Of a DNA stretch of 64,000 bases, positions 28,845 through 37,955 are shown in pieces. Source of the stretch: Calothrix sp. NIES-2100 (GTDB taxonomy: Bacteria > Cyanobacteriota > Cyanobacteriia > Cyanobacteriales > Nostocaceae); contig NZ_AP018178.1 of the NCBI RefSeq assembly GCF_002368195.1, positions 1,372,238 through 1,436,237 of the forward strand, written 5' to 3'. Made by a program: the position numbers and the translations under genes. The stretch's first letter is position 1. Every line of letters begins with the position of its first letter. The notes below the pieces were generated by a model that ran no database searches, had not been told where the DNA came from, and saw nothing but the letters and a program-made list of their open reading frames with translations.

Positions 28845-29311
28845 TTACTTTTTTAATTTGAGTTCCATAAATATTTCTGCTATTTCATTTTCATTATATT
28901 TATCAATCTCTTGAAATCCATATTTTTCAAAAATTTTCCTTGCTGCAATAGATTTTTTCATCGTATCCAATCTTAATATATGTAATTCGTTTTTTTTGCA
29001 TTCAATAATAAATGTTCCATTAATAATGTACCTATTCCTTTACCCTGATATAAAGGTAAAAAAAAGTACCTTTTAATCTCTCCTATTTTATCTATTTTAT
29101 TTAATATTTTTAATGCAATACTACCAATTACTGCGCCATTTTCAATCATAATCCAGAAATTTCCACCTGGACTTTGGTATATATTTTCAATATTCCTTAT
29201 ATCAGAATGTAAGCCAGTTGGATCAAATTTATATCCTCTGTACGAAAGCGTTATTTCCAAAAATTCTTCCAAACTAGCCTGGAATTCGTAACTGTATGAG
29301 ATTAATTCCAT
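28845..29311 (-). pseudogene. GNAT N-acetyltransferase, frameshifted at a homopolymer
   Basis: The first 110 residues (to NAKKTN) hold the GNAT fold with the acetyl-CoA loop FLPLYQGKGIGTLLMEHLL. The frame then stops. Shifting by one at a run of eight A (28990-28997 on the plus strand as T) gives the normal ending: LRLDTMKKSIAARKIFEKYGFQE to a stop at 28845. The break may be a real mutation, a slippage-controlled switch or a sequencing error. The acetyl acceptor is unknown. Confidence 0.75.
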
Positions 29312-29808
29312 TTCTTTTATATCGATTTAACAATCCCGTACTTACCGGAAAGCTGTGCTACTGGTACTTCTCCCTGCTTGCTCATTGAAAAGTCCGGCTT
29401 ATTTTTGCTAAATGCGATCGCTTCATCTATATACAGCCCCTCATCAGCAAAATAGCCTTACTCGCGAGCCTAGTACGATAGAGAGAACAGCCTGCCACTG
29501 ATCTCATTCAAGATCTTCTTGAGTTTGACATACTCCACTAAAAGGATTTGACAGACATCAGCGCGACTTATTCTCCAGTAAAGCTTCGTATTTAGTCAAG
29601 ATTAAAGATATGTAACTTAACCTGAATTCGGAATCGGCAAAGAGGCAGCTAGTAAACCGACAAGAACGTCAAATCCAGCACCAGTCCTAACGCGGAATCT
29701 ATTTAGTAAAGCTAAATATTAGCTTTACGTAAATTTACATAATCATATATTTTATTGTCTAAGGACTTGAATTTTACATATAGCTATGTAATACTCCTAA
29801 ATTAAACA
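29312..29808. other. Intergenic region upstream of the flavoprotein operon
   Basis: About 500 nt without a plausible gene. A GCGATCGC octamer is present near 29413. No RNA gene or repeat is recognised. Confidence 0.5.
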
Positions 29809-29833
29809 CCGTTAAATTGGTCAACAAACAGTA
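29809..29833 (+). promoter_or_regulatory. Sulfur-island operator, site 2 (weaker)
   Basis: With the preceding A it reads ACCGTTAAAT-TGGTCA-ACAAACAGTA. It is the weakest of the accepted matches in its flanks, but the spacing and the NRTC centre fit. It lies 133 nt upstream of the first AprA-like flavoprotein gene. Confidence 0.5.
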
Positions 29834-29965
29834 TTATCTAAATTTTGGAGCAAATACTGCACAGCGAAATTATTCACATTCTCGTCATGGTAATGCACAG
29901 AAGGCTTCTGTGAGTCATGTCTGTGGTTTGGTTGCTGGTGGAAAGTTAGTGTTGCAAATAAAGGG

Positions 29966-31594
29966 GTGAAGCTCGTGAGCGCAAATCAATTAGCGTCTCT
30001 TGCGGTATCTACCAATAATCTAGATTTAGAAGCCGATGTTTTAGTAATTGGTGGTGGCCCGGCTGGTGCTTGGGCTGCTCACAATGCAGCGGTTAATGGA
30101 GCTAGGGTAGTGTTGGTTGATAAAGGCTACTGTGGTTCCAGTGGAGCAACTGCGGCGGGTGGTACTAGTGTCTGGTATGTGCAAAACCCAGAGCAACGGG
30201 AAACTGCGATGGCTAGCCGAGAAGCGCTAGGAGGATTTTTATCAGAGCGTTCTTGGATGCGGCGAGTTTTGGATCGGAGTCAGGATAATCTTCATCAGTT
30301 AGGAAACTGGGGTTATCCTTTTCCTTGCGATCAACAAGGGCAACCCTATTATCGATCGCTCCAACAAGGTGCAGAATATATGCGCTTGATGCGAAAGCAA
30401 ATCAAGAAAGCTGGCGTGCAAATTCTCGATCATAGTCCTGCTTTGGAATTGCTTGTGGATGTAGAAGGCGCGGTTGCTGGGGCGCGGGGAATTCGCCGCC
30501 AAGCTGGTGGGCGCTGGCAAGTGCGAGCTGGAGCGGTGGTAATTGCCACTGGTGGTTGTGCGTTCTTGAGTAAAGCCCTCGGCTGTAACGTATTGACGGG
30601 AGACGGTTATTTAATGGCAGCAGAAGCCGGGGCGCAACTTTCAGGGATGGAATTTTCTAACGCCTATGCTCTAACTCCTGCCTTTGCCTCTGTTACAAAA
30701 GGCGCTTTTTATCGTTGGGCAACCTTCACCTACGAAGACGGCACAGTGATTGAGGGTGCTGGTTCCCAAAGAGGACGCTCTATAATAGCCAAGACATTAC
30801 TAACTCAACCAGTGTACTGTAGCTTACACGAAACCCCAGAGGAAGTACGAGCTTGGATGAGAACCATTCAGCATAATTTCTTCTTACCCTTTGATCGCAG
30901 TGGTATCGATCCCTTTAGCCAACGTTTCCCGGTTACCCTCCGTCTAGAAGGCACAGTTAGAGGTACTGGCGGAATTCGGATTATAGATAATTCTTGCGCT
31001 ACCTCCGTACCAGGACTTTATGCGGCGGGAGATGCGGCAACCAGAGAATTAATTTGTGGAGGCTTTACAGGTGGTGGTAGCTACAATGCTGCTTGGGCAA
31101 TGTCTTCTGGCTATTGGGCAGGGGAAGCAGCAGCAGATTATGCAAAGCAATTAGGAACCACAGCACATCAAAGACAAGTGCATTCCCTTGGACAGGCTGG
31201 AGTATCAAACAACGCTCAAACATTTGAACCGCAAGAAGTGATTAGTGCTGTGCAAGCAGAAGTCATACCCTACGATCGCAATCTCTTCCGGACTGAACGT
31301 GGTTTAAACGATTCTTTGGAACGCTTGCATAGTGCCTGGCGAGAAGTTCGTGATAGTGCCGCCCCAACAGAAACCCAAACATTACAAGCGCGAGAAGCCG
31401 CTGCAATGGTAGCCACAGCCCGTTGGATGTATACCTCAGCTTTAGCAAGGAAAGAAACTCGCGGTATGCATAAGCACCAAGATTATCTTCAGGAAGATCC
31501 CAAACAACAATATCGCCTGATTAGTGGTGGCTTAGATACAGTCTGGGTAAAGCCTGAACAAGAAGTAGTCAACAGGGAGTTAGTAGCACTGTGA
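29966..31594 (+). CDS. AprA-like FAD-dependent flavoprotein, copy 1
   Basis: This protein of about 542 residues starts at a GTG. An N-terminal FAD-binding Rossmann motif (DVLVIGGGPAGAWAA, about 24-38), a second FAD segment (GLYAAGDAATRELICGGF) and the C-terminal helix region ETRGMHKHQDY place it in the fumarate reductase/adenylylsulfate reductase (AprA)/aspartate oxidase superfamily. The reaction is unknown. A partner 2[4Fe-4S] ferredoxin overlaps its stop by 4 nt, as AprB follows AprA, and a sulfonate-type binding protein follows. I infer a redox enzyme for an organosulfur or oxyanion substrate, not proven APS reductase. It is about 70% identical by eye to copy 2 at 33208. Confidence 0.75.
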   Translation: MKLVSANQLASLAVSTNNLDLEADVLVIGGGPAGAWAAHNAAVNGARVVLVDKGYCGSSGATAAGGTSVWYVQNPEQRETAMASREALGGFLSERSWMRRVLDRSQDNLHQLGNWGYPFPCDQQGQPYYRSLQQGAEYMRLMRKQIKKAGVQILDHSPALELLVDVEGAVAGARGIRRQAGGRWQVRAGAVVIATGGCAFLSKALGCNVLTGDGYLMAAEAGAQLSGMEFSNAYALTPAFASVTKGAFYRWATFTYEDGTVIEGAGSQRGRSIIAKTLLTQPVYCSLHETPEEVRAWMRTIQHNFFLPFDRSGIDPFSQRFPVTLRLEGTVRGTGGIRIIDNSCATSVPGLYAAGDAATRELICGGFTGGGSYNAAWAMSSGYWAGEAAADYAKQLGTTAHQRQVHSLGQAGVSNNAQTFEPQEVISAVQAEVIPYDRNLFRTERGLNDSLERLHSAWREVRDSAAPTETQTLQAREAAAMVATARWMYTSALARKETRGMHKHQDYLQEDPKQQYRLISGGLDTVWVKPEQEVVNRELVAL

Positions 31595-32016
31595 TTGAAC
31601 TAGTAAGTGAATCTCGCTGCATCCAATGTAATCTTTGTGTTAACGCCTGTCCTACCAACGTTTTTGATATCGTTCCAGGTGGTGCGCCAAGAATTGCCCG
31701 CCAAAGTGACTGTCAAACCTGCTATATGTGCGAACTCTACTGTCCAGCAGACGCATTATATGTCGATCCCAACGCTGAGGAATCAGTATCAGTGGATGAA
31801 GAGACTTTGATTGCATCTGGGTTACTTGGTAGCTATCGGCAAAAAGTAGGTTGGGGAAAAGGACGAACACCCGCCGCTAAAAATGAGAAGTCAGCTTACT
31901 ATTACCCAGCCATGCTGAACAATAGCAATCTCGCTACCGATGCCCAAGGCAGAATTTTACCTTGGGGAACCCAGGCTTCTACAGAGAAGGCAGAAAAGGT
32001 TAGCAATAGTCCTTGA
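31591..32016 (+). CDS. AprB-like 2[4Fe-4S] ferredoxin, copy 1
   Basis: This 141-residue protein begins at a GTG that overlaps the stop of the flavoprotein. Two CxxCxxCxxxC cluster motifs are present: Cys10/13/16/20 (CIQCNLCVNACPTNVFD) and Cys41/44/47/51 (CQTCYMCELYCPADAL). A C-terminal tail of about 80 residues resembles that of AprB proteins, which wraps around the flavoprotein. It probably feeds electrons to, or takes them from, the AprA-like subunit. A similar pair exists at 46790-47727. Confidence 0.85.
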   Translation: MIELVSESRCIQCNLCVNACPTNVFDIVPGGAPRIARQSDCQTCYMCELYCPADALYVDPNAEESVSVDEETLIASGLLGSYRQKVGWGKGRTPAAKNEKSAYYYPAMLNNSNLATDAQGRILPWGTQASTEKAEKVSNSP

Positions 32017-32043
32017 AAATCAACTTTTACAGTATCACTGTTT

Positions 32044-33075
32044 ATGAGTTCCCATGTACTTGAGCGCAATTTTTGCGATCGCCTTTTAGCTTCAGTTACA
32101 TCTGTTGTTCTGTTACTCAGCCTGACAAGTTGTGCTTCAGAGCCAAAAACCGACGCTTCTACTGCAACTGACGCAAATTCACCAGCAGCAAAAAATCTAG
32201 TTCTCAGAGTCGGTTTCATTAGCACTGAAAGTAAACTACCTATCGGGCCTGAAGGCTGGGCGATTGAAAAAGGGACATTAACTCCAGCGCTCAAAAGCTT
32301 GGGTGTAACAGAAGTGAAATTTATTCCTTTTAATGGCGGCCCAGCACTTAATGAAGCCCTTTCGAGTGGTCAATTAGATATGGGTTTGTATGGCGATACT
32401 CCCGCCTTAGTTGGCAGATCCGCCGGACTCAAAACCCGATTGATCAATCAGACACGAGTGGGTCAGAATGCTTGGTTAGTCACCAAGAAAAATGGCCCGC
32501 TTTCAGTGTCACAACTCAAGGGTGAGAAAGTAGGGGTGGCTAAAGGTACTTATCCTCATCGGTATTTACTAGGTTTGCTAGAAAAAGAAGGCATAGCCAA
32601 GAATGTGAAAGTGGTACAAATTCCCTCTGCTGATGCCAAAGCCGCACTAGAAAGAGGAGATATAGCCGCCTATCCGTTTGCGATGGGAACCGGGCCTACA
32701 GTAATTTCTCAAGGATTTGCCTCAATTGATCAAGCCAAAGATCATGAAGGATTGGTAGGAACAGGTGTGAGTATTGTTACCGAAGAGTTTCTCGCCAAGC
32801 ATCCAGACTTACCACAAAAGTGGAATCAAACTCGCCAGCAAGCGTTGCAAGAAATTAAGGGAAATCCCGAAGCATTTTATCAGTTTGCAGCTAAAGCTAG
32901 TGGTGATGCACCATTGGCCGTGGTGAAGGAATCTTATCCACTCAATCTTTATCCTAATGAGCCTTTTACACCAGAAGGGTTAAAACTTTTGAATTCAACA
33001 AAGCAGTTTCTCGCAGACCAAAAATTGTTGAAGTCAGATTTTGATATTAAAGATTGGCAGGTTCCGAATCCTTAA
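32044..33075 (+). CDS. SsuA/TauA-like substrate-binding lipoprotein
   Basis: This protein has 343 residues. A signal peptide ends at the lipobox LTSC (Cys30), so the protein is an exported lipoprotein. The body is a type 2 periplasmic binding protein of the NMT1/sulfonate group (VEVKFIPFNGGPALNEALSSG is close to VTEVKFIPF; then DMGLYGDTPALVG and LSVSQLKGEKVGVAKG). It follows the ferredoxin gene by 27 nt and is probably cotranscribed with the AprA-like pair. No permease or ATPase gene is nearby. Confidence 0.85.
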   Translation: MSSHVLERNFCDRLLASVTSVVLLLSLTSCASEPKTDASTATDANSPAAKNLVLRVGFISTESKLPIGPEGWAIEKGTLTPALKSLGVTEVKFIPFNGGPALNEALSSGQLDMGLYGDTPALVGRSAGLKTRLINQTRVGQNAWLVTKKNGPLSVSQLKGEKVGVAKGTYPHRYLLGLLEKEGIAKNVKVVQIPSADAKAALERGDIAAYPFAMGTGPTVISQGFASIDQAKDHEGLVGTGVSIVTEEFLAKHPDLPQKWNQTRQQALQEIKGNPEAFYQFAAKASGDAPLAVVKESYPLNLYPNEPFTPEGLKLLNSTKQFLADQKLLKSDFDIKDWQVPNP

Positions 33076-33113
33076 ATCTCTGCTAAAAGCTACTCTCGCT
33101 TTATGTGGATAAA

Positions 33114-33153
33114 GGGAAAAGGGTAATTTATCCTGACTCTTTATCCCTTTCCC
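33114..33153 (+). terminator. Probable transcription terminator
   Basis: GGGAAAAGGG pairs with CCCTTTCCC (one bulge) around a 21-nt loop, followed by TAATTTTGGTTTTG. It lies 40 nt after the binding-protein gene and before the second flavoprotein gene. Confidence 0.5.
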
Positions 33154-33207
33154 TAATTTTGGTTTTGTCTCACGCATAAAAGAATACATATATAAGGAGT
33201 AAAGTTT

Positions 33208-34833
33208 GTGAATAATTATATTCGTCAAGATTCTTCAGAGAATATTTCTCAGCTTAATTTGATAGCAGATGTCTTAGTAATCGGAGGTGGGCCAGCAGGA
33301 ACTTGGGCTGCTTGGAGTGCAGCTATTAATGGCGCAAATGTGATTTTGGCTGATAAGGGTTACTGCGGTACAAGTGGCGCAGCCGCAGCATCAGGTAATG
33401 GTGTGTGGTATGTACCACCAGATGCAGAACAGCGAGAAGCAGCTATGGCAAGTCGGGAGGCGATGGGGGGATTTTTGTGCGATCGCAATTGGATGACTCG
33501 TGTGTTGGATCGCACCTATGACAACATTAATTCGCTTGCAGATTGGGGTTATCCTTTCCGCGTTGATGCTGATGGTACAGTCATCCGTCGCTCTTTACAG
33601 GGGCCGGATTATATGCGGTTTATGCGGAAAAAAATTAAGCAAGCAGGTGTCAAAATTTTAGACCATAGTCCAGCTTTAGAATTGTTGGTGGATGCAGAAG
33701 GCGCTGTGGCTGGGGCTTCTGGCATCAATCGCCAATCTGGGGAACGCTGGACAGTCCGAGCAGGGGCAGTTGTAATTGCTACTGGTGGCTGTGCTTTCTT
33801 AAGTAAAGCCCTGGGTTGTAATGTGCTAACTGGAGATGGTTTGTTAATGGCGGCTGAAGCTGGTGCAGACTTCTCTGGGATGGAATTTTCTAATGCTTAT
33901 GCAATTTCTCCCGCGTTTTCTTCAGTTACCAAGACTCGTTATTATGACTGGGCATCTTTTACCTATGAAGATGGTACGGTAATTGAGGGCGCAGGTTCTA
34001 AACGTGGTCGTTCAGTGATCGCCAAAACTTTGCTGACTCAGCCAGTTTATGCCCGCCTTGACCAAAATATGGATGAGGAAACTAAAGCTTGGATGCGGTC
34101 TTCTCAGCCGAATTTCTTTGTAGTCTTCGATCGCGCTGGAATTGACCCCTTTACCCAACGTTTCCCGATAACTCTACGTTTAGAGGGAACTGTGCGCGGT
34201 ACAGGTGGGATTAGGATTGCAGATTACACCTGTGCTACTTCCGTTAGCGGACTTTATGCGGCGGGAGATGCGGCGACTAGGGAGTTGATTTGTGGTGGCT
34301 TCACAGGTGGAGGTAGCCACAATGCAGCTTGGGCTATGTCTTCAGGTTATTGGTCTGGACAATCGGCGGCTACCTATGCTTTGAGTTTGGGTGAGAAAGC
34401 AGCATTGCGGAGTGTTCGCAGTGTTGGTGAAGCGGGATTGCAAGGTGCAGGGAATCATCGCGTATCGCCAGAAGATGCGATCGCCGCTACTCAAGCCGAA
34501 GTCTTCCCCTACGATCGCAATCTCTTCCGCAGTGCAACTGGTTTGAGTGAATCCTTAGACAGACTCAATCACCTGTGGAAAGAGATTCGCAACAGTCAAA
34601 CTCCAGATGATAGCCAAATTGTGCGATCGCGCGAAGCGGCGGCGATGGTTGCTACCGCCCGTTGGATGTACAACAGTGGTTTACAACGCCAAGAAACCAG
34701 AGGAATGCATAAACGGGAAGATTATCCCAAACAAGACCCCAATCAGCAATACAGAATACTCAGTGGTGGATTAGATAAGATTTGGGTTAAACCTGAGTCA
34801 GCAGTTGTCAGTCGGGAATTAGTCACAGTGTGA
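33208..34833 (+). CDS. AprA-like FAD-dependent flavoprotein, copy 2
   Basis: This protein of about 541 residues starts at a GTG preceded by AAGGAG at a good distance. It has the same architecture as copy 1: ADVLVIGGGPAGTWAAWS, SGLYAAGDAATRELICGGF and ETRGMHKREDYPKQDP. Long stretches are identical to copy 1 (for example LLTQPVY, RLEGTVRGTGGIRI), so it arose by duplication. Unlike the other two copies it has no ferredoxin behind it; a CmcJ-like gene follows after 130 nt. It may share the ferredoxin of copy 1. The substrate is unknown. Confidence 0.75.
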   Translation: MNNYIRQDSSENISQLNLIADVLVIGGGPAGTWAAWSAAINGANVILADKGYCGTSGAAAASGNGVWYVPPDAEQREAAMASREAMGGFLCDRNWMTRVLDRTYDNINSLADWGYPFRVDADGTVIRRSLQGPDYMRFMRKKIKQAGVKILDHSPALELLVDAEGAVAGASGINRQSGERWTVRAGAVVIATGGCAFLSKALGCNVLTGDGLLMAAEAGADFSGMEFSNAYAISPAFSSVTKTRYYDWASFTYEDGTVIEGAGSKRGRSVIAKTLLTQPVYARLDQNMDEETKAWMRSSQPNFFVVFDRAGIDPFTQRFPITLRLEGTVRGTGGIRIADYTCATSVSGLYAAGDAATRELICGGFTGGGSHNAAWAMSSGYWSGQSAATYALSLGEKAALRSVRSVGEAGLQGAGNHRVSPEDAIAATQAEVFPYDRNLFRSATGLSESLDRLNHLWKEIRNSQTPDDSQIVRSREAAAMVATARWMYNSGLQRQETRGMHKREDYPKQDPNQQYRILSGGLDKIWVKPESAVVSRELVTV

Positions 34834-34964
34834 TTTTTGGGCATGGGGCATAGGTGTAAAAAAAGATGACTTCAAAGCTTTTTTCTCTCACCTTTTCCCC
34901 ATAATCGAACCAGACTAGGCAAACACGCAGATTTTTCAATTTATCATCAAACAAGGTATGACTT

Positions 34965-35834
34965 ATGAGCTTAAATAGCCAAGTACTAGATAGACCAACT
35001 TCTTTTGATTTGCCATACGTAGAGGCTAACCTCACATACCTGATGCCGATGACAGATAGACTTGTCAACTATACTTATGAACCACCATCAGGTATTCCCC
35101 GCACTAATGGCATATATCAATCACACAAGTTGCCAATCTACAATGCTCGTTCTATCTCCAACAATATTTCACTAGATCGAGACGGTTTTGGTTTTACTGA
35201 GCATAATACCAGCGTCCGTAACTTTTACGATGAAGACGAAATTCGCCAGGTTTATTACCCAGAAGCAGAACAGTTATTAAAAGAGGTAACTGGTGCAACT
35301 CAGGTAGTAATATTCGACCATACCTTGCGTAATGCCGAATTGATGAAGCAAGATATCAACAACGGCATTAAGGAACCTGTGAAGCGCGTACATAACGACT
35401 TCACAGCTAAATCTGGCTATACACGCGCCCGTCTAGAATTAGCAGCACGGGGTATAGATAATATTGATAGTCTGTTACAACAACGGTTTGCCATCATCAA
35501 TGTTTGGCGAGGAATTGGCGAGACAATTCAAGAATCACCATTAGCAGTGTGTGATGCTCAAAGTATTGCACGAACAGACTTAGTAGCTAGTGACTTAGTG
35601 TACCGCGATCGCGTTGGTGAAACTTACGCCATTACCTACAACCCACAACATAAATGGTACTACTTTCCGCAAATGCAAAGAAACGAAGCGCTATTCATCA
35701 AGTGTTTCGATTCCGCAGAAGATGGACGCGCACGTTTTGCTGGTCACACTGCATTTGAAGATCCAACTAGCCCAGCAAATGCACCTCCAAGAGAAAGTAT
35801 AGAATTACGGACTTTCGTTTTTTACCCTGCATAG
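34965..35834 (+). CDS. CmcJ/NvfI family oxidoreductase-like protein
   Basis: This protein has 289 residues. The segments VKRVHNDFTAKSGYTRARL, RFAIINVWRGIGETIQESPLAVCD and YNPQHKWYYFPQMQRNEALFIKCFDS are typical of the CmcJ/NvfI/AsaB family, related to non-haem iron 2-oxoglutarate enzymes. His and Asp in VHNDF are candidate metal ligands. It follows the second AprA-like flavoprotein on the same strand, so a role in the same, probably organosulfur, pathway is plausible. The reaction is unknown. Confidence 0.8.
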   Translation: MSLNSQVLDRPTSFDLPYVEANLTYLMPMTDRLVNYTYEPPSGIPRTNGIYQSHKLPIYNARSISNNISLDRDGFGFTEHNTSVRNFYDEDEIRQVYYPEAEQLLKEVTGATQVVIFDHTLRNAELMKQDINNGIKEPVKRVHNDFTAKSGYTRARLELAARGIDNIDSLLQQRFAIINVWRGIGETIQESPLAVCDAQSIARTDLVASDLVYRDRVGETYAITYNPQHKWYYFPQMQRNEALFIKCFDSAEDGRARFAGHTAFEDPTSPANAPPRESIELRTFVFYPA

Positions 35835-35859
35835 ATTAATAATGCTGAATGAAAAATTT

Positions 35860-35887
35860 GTAGGTTTACAATATATTGTGAACCTAC
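35860..35887. terminator. Inverted repeat after the CmcJ-like gene
   Basis: GTAGGTTTACAATA and TATTGTGAACCTAC pair with one mismatch and almost no loop, 26 nt after the stop codon. A weak T-rich tail follows. It may terminate the flavoprotein-CmcJ transcript. Confidence 0.5.
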
Positions 35888-35946
35888 GATTTCATGCTTT
35901 TGTCATATTGAATAATAGTATTTTAATTTAAGGACATAATTCGTAA

Positions 35947-36243
35947 TTATATAACATTACAGCTATACCTACCGGAATCACAGCTTTTGTAGCTACTAAC
36001 TTAGATGATTTATTCATCCTCACACTGTTATTTTCTCAAGCAAATGCCACTTTCCGTCATCGGCATATTGTAATTGGCCAATACCAACTATCACAATTAC
36101 AGTCTCAAAAGTATGTAATGGAAACAGCTAGAAAACGGGCGCAATGCTTTAATCAAACTGGTGGAACTTTGGGCATCTACGCCAATAAACCAAAAATAAC
36201 GCACAGGTTCCTAGCCCACAACTCATTGACTAATGTTTGTTAG
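35947..36243 (+). pseudogene. CadD-like cadmium-resistance transporter, fragment
   Basis: The open frame lacks a start codon. Its first 40 codons (TAIPTGITAFVATNLDDLFIL, LLFSQANATFRHRHIVIGQY) match the beginning of CadD-family membrane transporters. After GQY the similarity stops and the frame continues in unrelated sequence. It is a remnant without function. Confidence 0.7.
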
Positions 36244-36480
36244 ACATTCAATATTCACTTAATTAAAATAGTCACATATGCTGCTTTTGGAGCATTATCA
36301 CCGCAGATAATTGGTATTGGTTTAGTAATTGGTTTAGTCGCTATACCAGCTAATTTTGTAGGCAAGCATATTCTTAACCAGATTAACACTCAACAGTTTC
36401 GCCAATTAGTATTAACAACAATGGCAATCAGCGGTTTATGGATACTGTGGGGGCAAAGAGATTTAATCGGCTTTTGGTAA
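36244..36480 (+). pseudogene. TauE/SafE sulfite-exporter family, C-terminal fragment
   Basis: The frame encodes about 78 residues without a start codon. IVTYAAFGALSPQIIGIGLV and LNQINTQQFRQLVLTTMAIS, followed by LWILWGQRDLIGF, resemble the last two or three membrane helices of TauE/SafE permeases, which export sulfite or sulfoacetate. The rest of the gene is missing. It fits a sulfur island that has lost parts. Confidence 0.65.
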
Positions 36481-36815
36481 AAGTCGAATTTTACTCACAC
36501 ATTACTTCTTTAAAACAAATTTAAAACAATTACAATAAAATGGTTGTCAGATATTTAAGCACACCCTGCAAGGCTATAAATCAAGCTGCTGAGTACTAGC
36601 AAGGTGATCGTAACAAATCTCCAGTTACGCATTTTGAGGAAAGCGAAAAAGGAAATTACTATCCGCAGGATGGGGGTAGCCACAAGGAGTAATAGTCCAG
36701 ACCTTTGACGATGTACGAATAAAGAGAACCAGGTGAAGCAGAACGGCTAGCAAATTGATTAATGTTGATGCTAACTTGTGCGATCGCAGAATCACAGTCA
36801 AGTTTTTTCTTTGCC
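36481..36815. other. Intergenic region, nothing recognised
   Basis: About 335 nt after the transporter remnants. I see no gene, operator match or repeat. Confidence 0.5.
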
Positions 36816-37559
36816 TTAAATCTCTCTTACCCAGATTCTCAAAGAACCTAGTGGCTCAAAATTGAAAGTCTGCAATTTGGTAACTTCCTGTCCGGTTTCA
36901 TAGCCGACAATCGGTAGATCGGGAAAGATGTCAATTACCTTAGCAATGCAACTACACAAAAAATTCTCTGCATTAGCGGTAGGTGTAAAGATATTCGTCA
37001 GTCCCACGGAATCTACAGCACGATTTGCAATTGCCCCAGCAACAATCTGATACTCTTGATATGCAGCGATGACAGCAATATCCTCATTCGCCAGCAGAGA
37101 AGGTAAGAAGATGGGCGGTTGCTTTTGGCGCGTCTTTTTTGCTGAATCACCATTCCACGCAGCTTCCCAATCAGCCAGATCGGACTGTCGATCGAGTTTG
37201 ACCCAACGCACCCCAACGATATTTACATCTGGTCGAGGCTGCGATGCCGATCTATAGATCCATTCTGCTTGAAACAATAACCGAAATCCCAATGGAGCTA
37301 AATCGAGCTTACAGAAACTATCCTTGACTCCCCATTCCCCAGATAACCCAGACTTGGCAAGATATTGAATCCACTCCATCTGTTCAGTAGATTCTTCAGT
37401 TCTCGATAAAGTTACAGCGTTGGGATAAAAGCGGGGGGTTTCATGTTGATTGACCCATATTGTGTCCATGAATTTACCCGGTTTGCCGTGGATTTGGCAA
37501 ATGGTATCGCACCATACAGCATTATTTCGGACTACTTGGTTTATTCGCTCCTTGGACAT
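36816..37559 (-). CDS. Conserved hypothetical protein, GNAT-like
   Basis: This protein of 247 residues has no signal peptide or membrane segment. ENEDIAVIAAYQEYQIVAGA and VDSVGLTNIFTP, followed by FPDLPIVGYETGQEV, resemble the central strands of an acetyltransferase-like fold, and proteins of this type are often annotated as hypothetical. I cannot assign a substrate. It stands alone and is divergent from the nitroreductase operon. Confidence 0.6.
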   Translation of the reverse strand: MSKERINQVVRNNAVWCDTICQIHGKPGKFMDTIWVNQHETPRFYPNAVTLSRTEESTEQMEWIQYLAKSGLSGEWGVKDSFCKLDLAPLGFRLLFQAEWIYRSASQPRPDVNIVGVRWVKLDRQSDLADWEAAWNGDSAKKTRQKQPPIFLPSLLANEDIAVIAAYQEYQIVAGAIANRAVDSVGLTNIFTPTANAENFLCSCIAKVIDIFPDLPIVGYETGQEVTKLQTFNFEPLGSLRIWVREI

Positions 37560-37638
37560 TAGGTTGTCAATCTAACTGGGTAGTTCATGGGCAATTCGAT
37601 CCATTTTGCCCCTGCCTAAAACCTCTAGTTTCTAATAC

Positions 37639-37658
37639 AGAATGTAAATTTACATTCT
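37639..37658. promoter_or_regulatory. Perfect 20-bp palindrome
   Basis: AGAATGTAAATTTACATTCT is a perfect palindrome in the gap between divergent genes, 80 nt upstream of the GNAT-like gene at 37559. It differs from the sulfur-island operator. It could bind a dimeric repressor of that gene; the regulator is unknown. Confidence 0.45.
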
Positions 37659-37787
37659 ACATTACTTCACGTTAACCGAGTGTGTTATCAACATCTCAAC
37701 ATAAATATTTTGTTTTAGCAATTTATGCCAATCTTTCGTAGCTGATGCTTGATTATCCTCTCATTGATGCAGTATCATGATAAAAGT

Positions 37788-37812
37788 ACTGTTATTCTAT
37801 AGATTAATAGTA
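37788..37812 (+). promoter_or_regulatory. Sulfur-island operator, site 3
   Basis: With the preceding T it reads TACTGTTATT-CTATAG-ATTAATAGTA. It matches site 9 (62089) at 19 of 25 positions. It lies 168 nt upstream of the nitroreductase gene. A conserved sequence starts 49 nt after the start of the site, with the same spacing as at 63640. Confidence 0.6.
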
Positions 37813-37836
37813 GTATAAAATTTGTTGTCTAAGAAA

Positions 37837-37858
37837 AAGTTTTCTTAACTGCTACAAG
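37837..37858 (+). promoter_or_regulatory. Conserved element downstream of operator (AAGTTTTYTTAACTGC type)
   Basis: AAGTTTTCTTAAC followed by TGCTACAAG recurs almost unchanged at 63689 (one T fewer). In both places it begins 49 nt after the start of a sulfur-island operator. It may be the promoter -10/start region or an early leader segment. Confidence 0.5.
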
Positions 37859-37955
37859 TCCCGAAAAACCGCAATTAATTATTAATCAGTGATGCAGGTA
37901 GAGAAAGTTTATTACTGCCAATCCAAATAGAGTATAAACAAGGAAATTCATTAAA

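Noticed and set aside
29966..32016. Dissimilatory APS reductase (aprBA)
   Set aside because: The superfamily and gene pairing fit, but I cannot confirm APS-binding residues, and cyanobacteria are not known for this enzyme. I kept the neutral name AprA-like.
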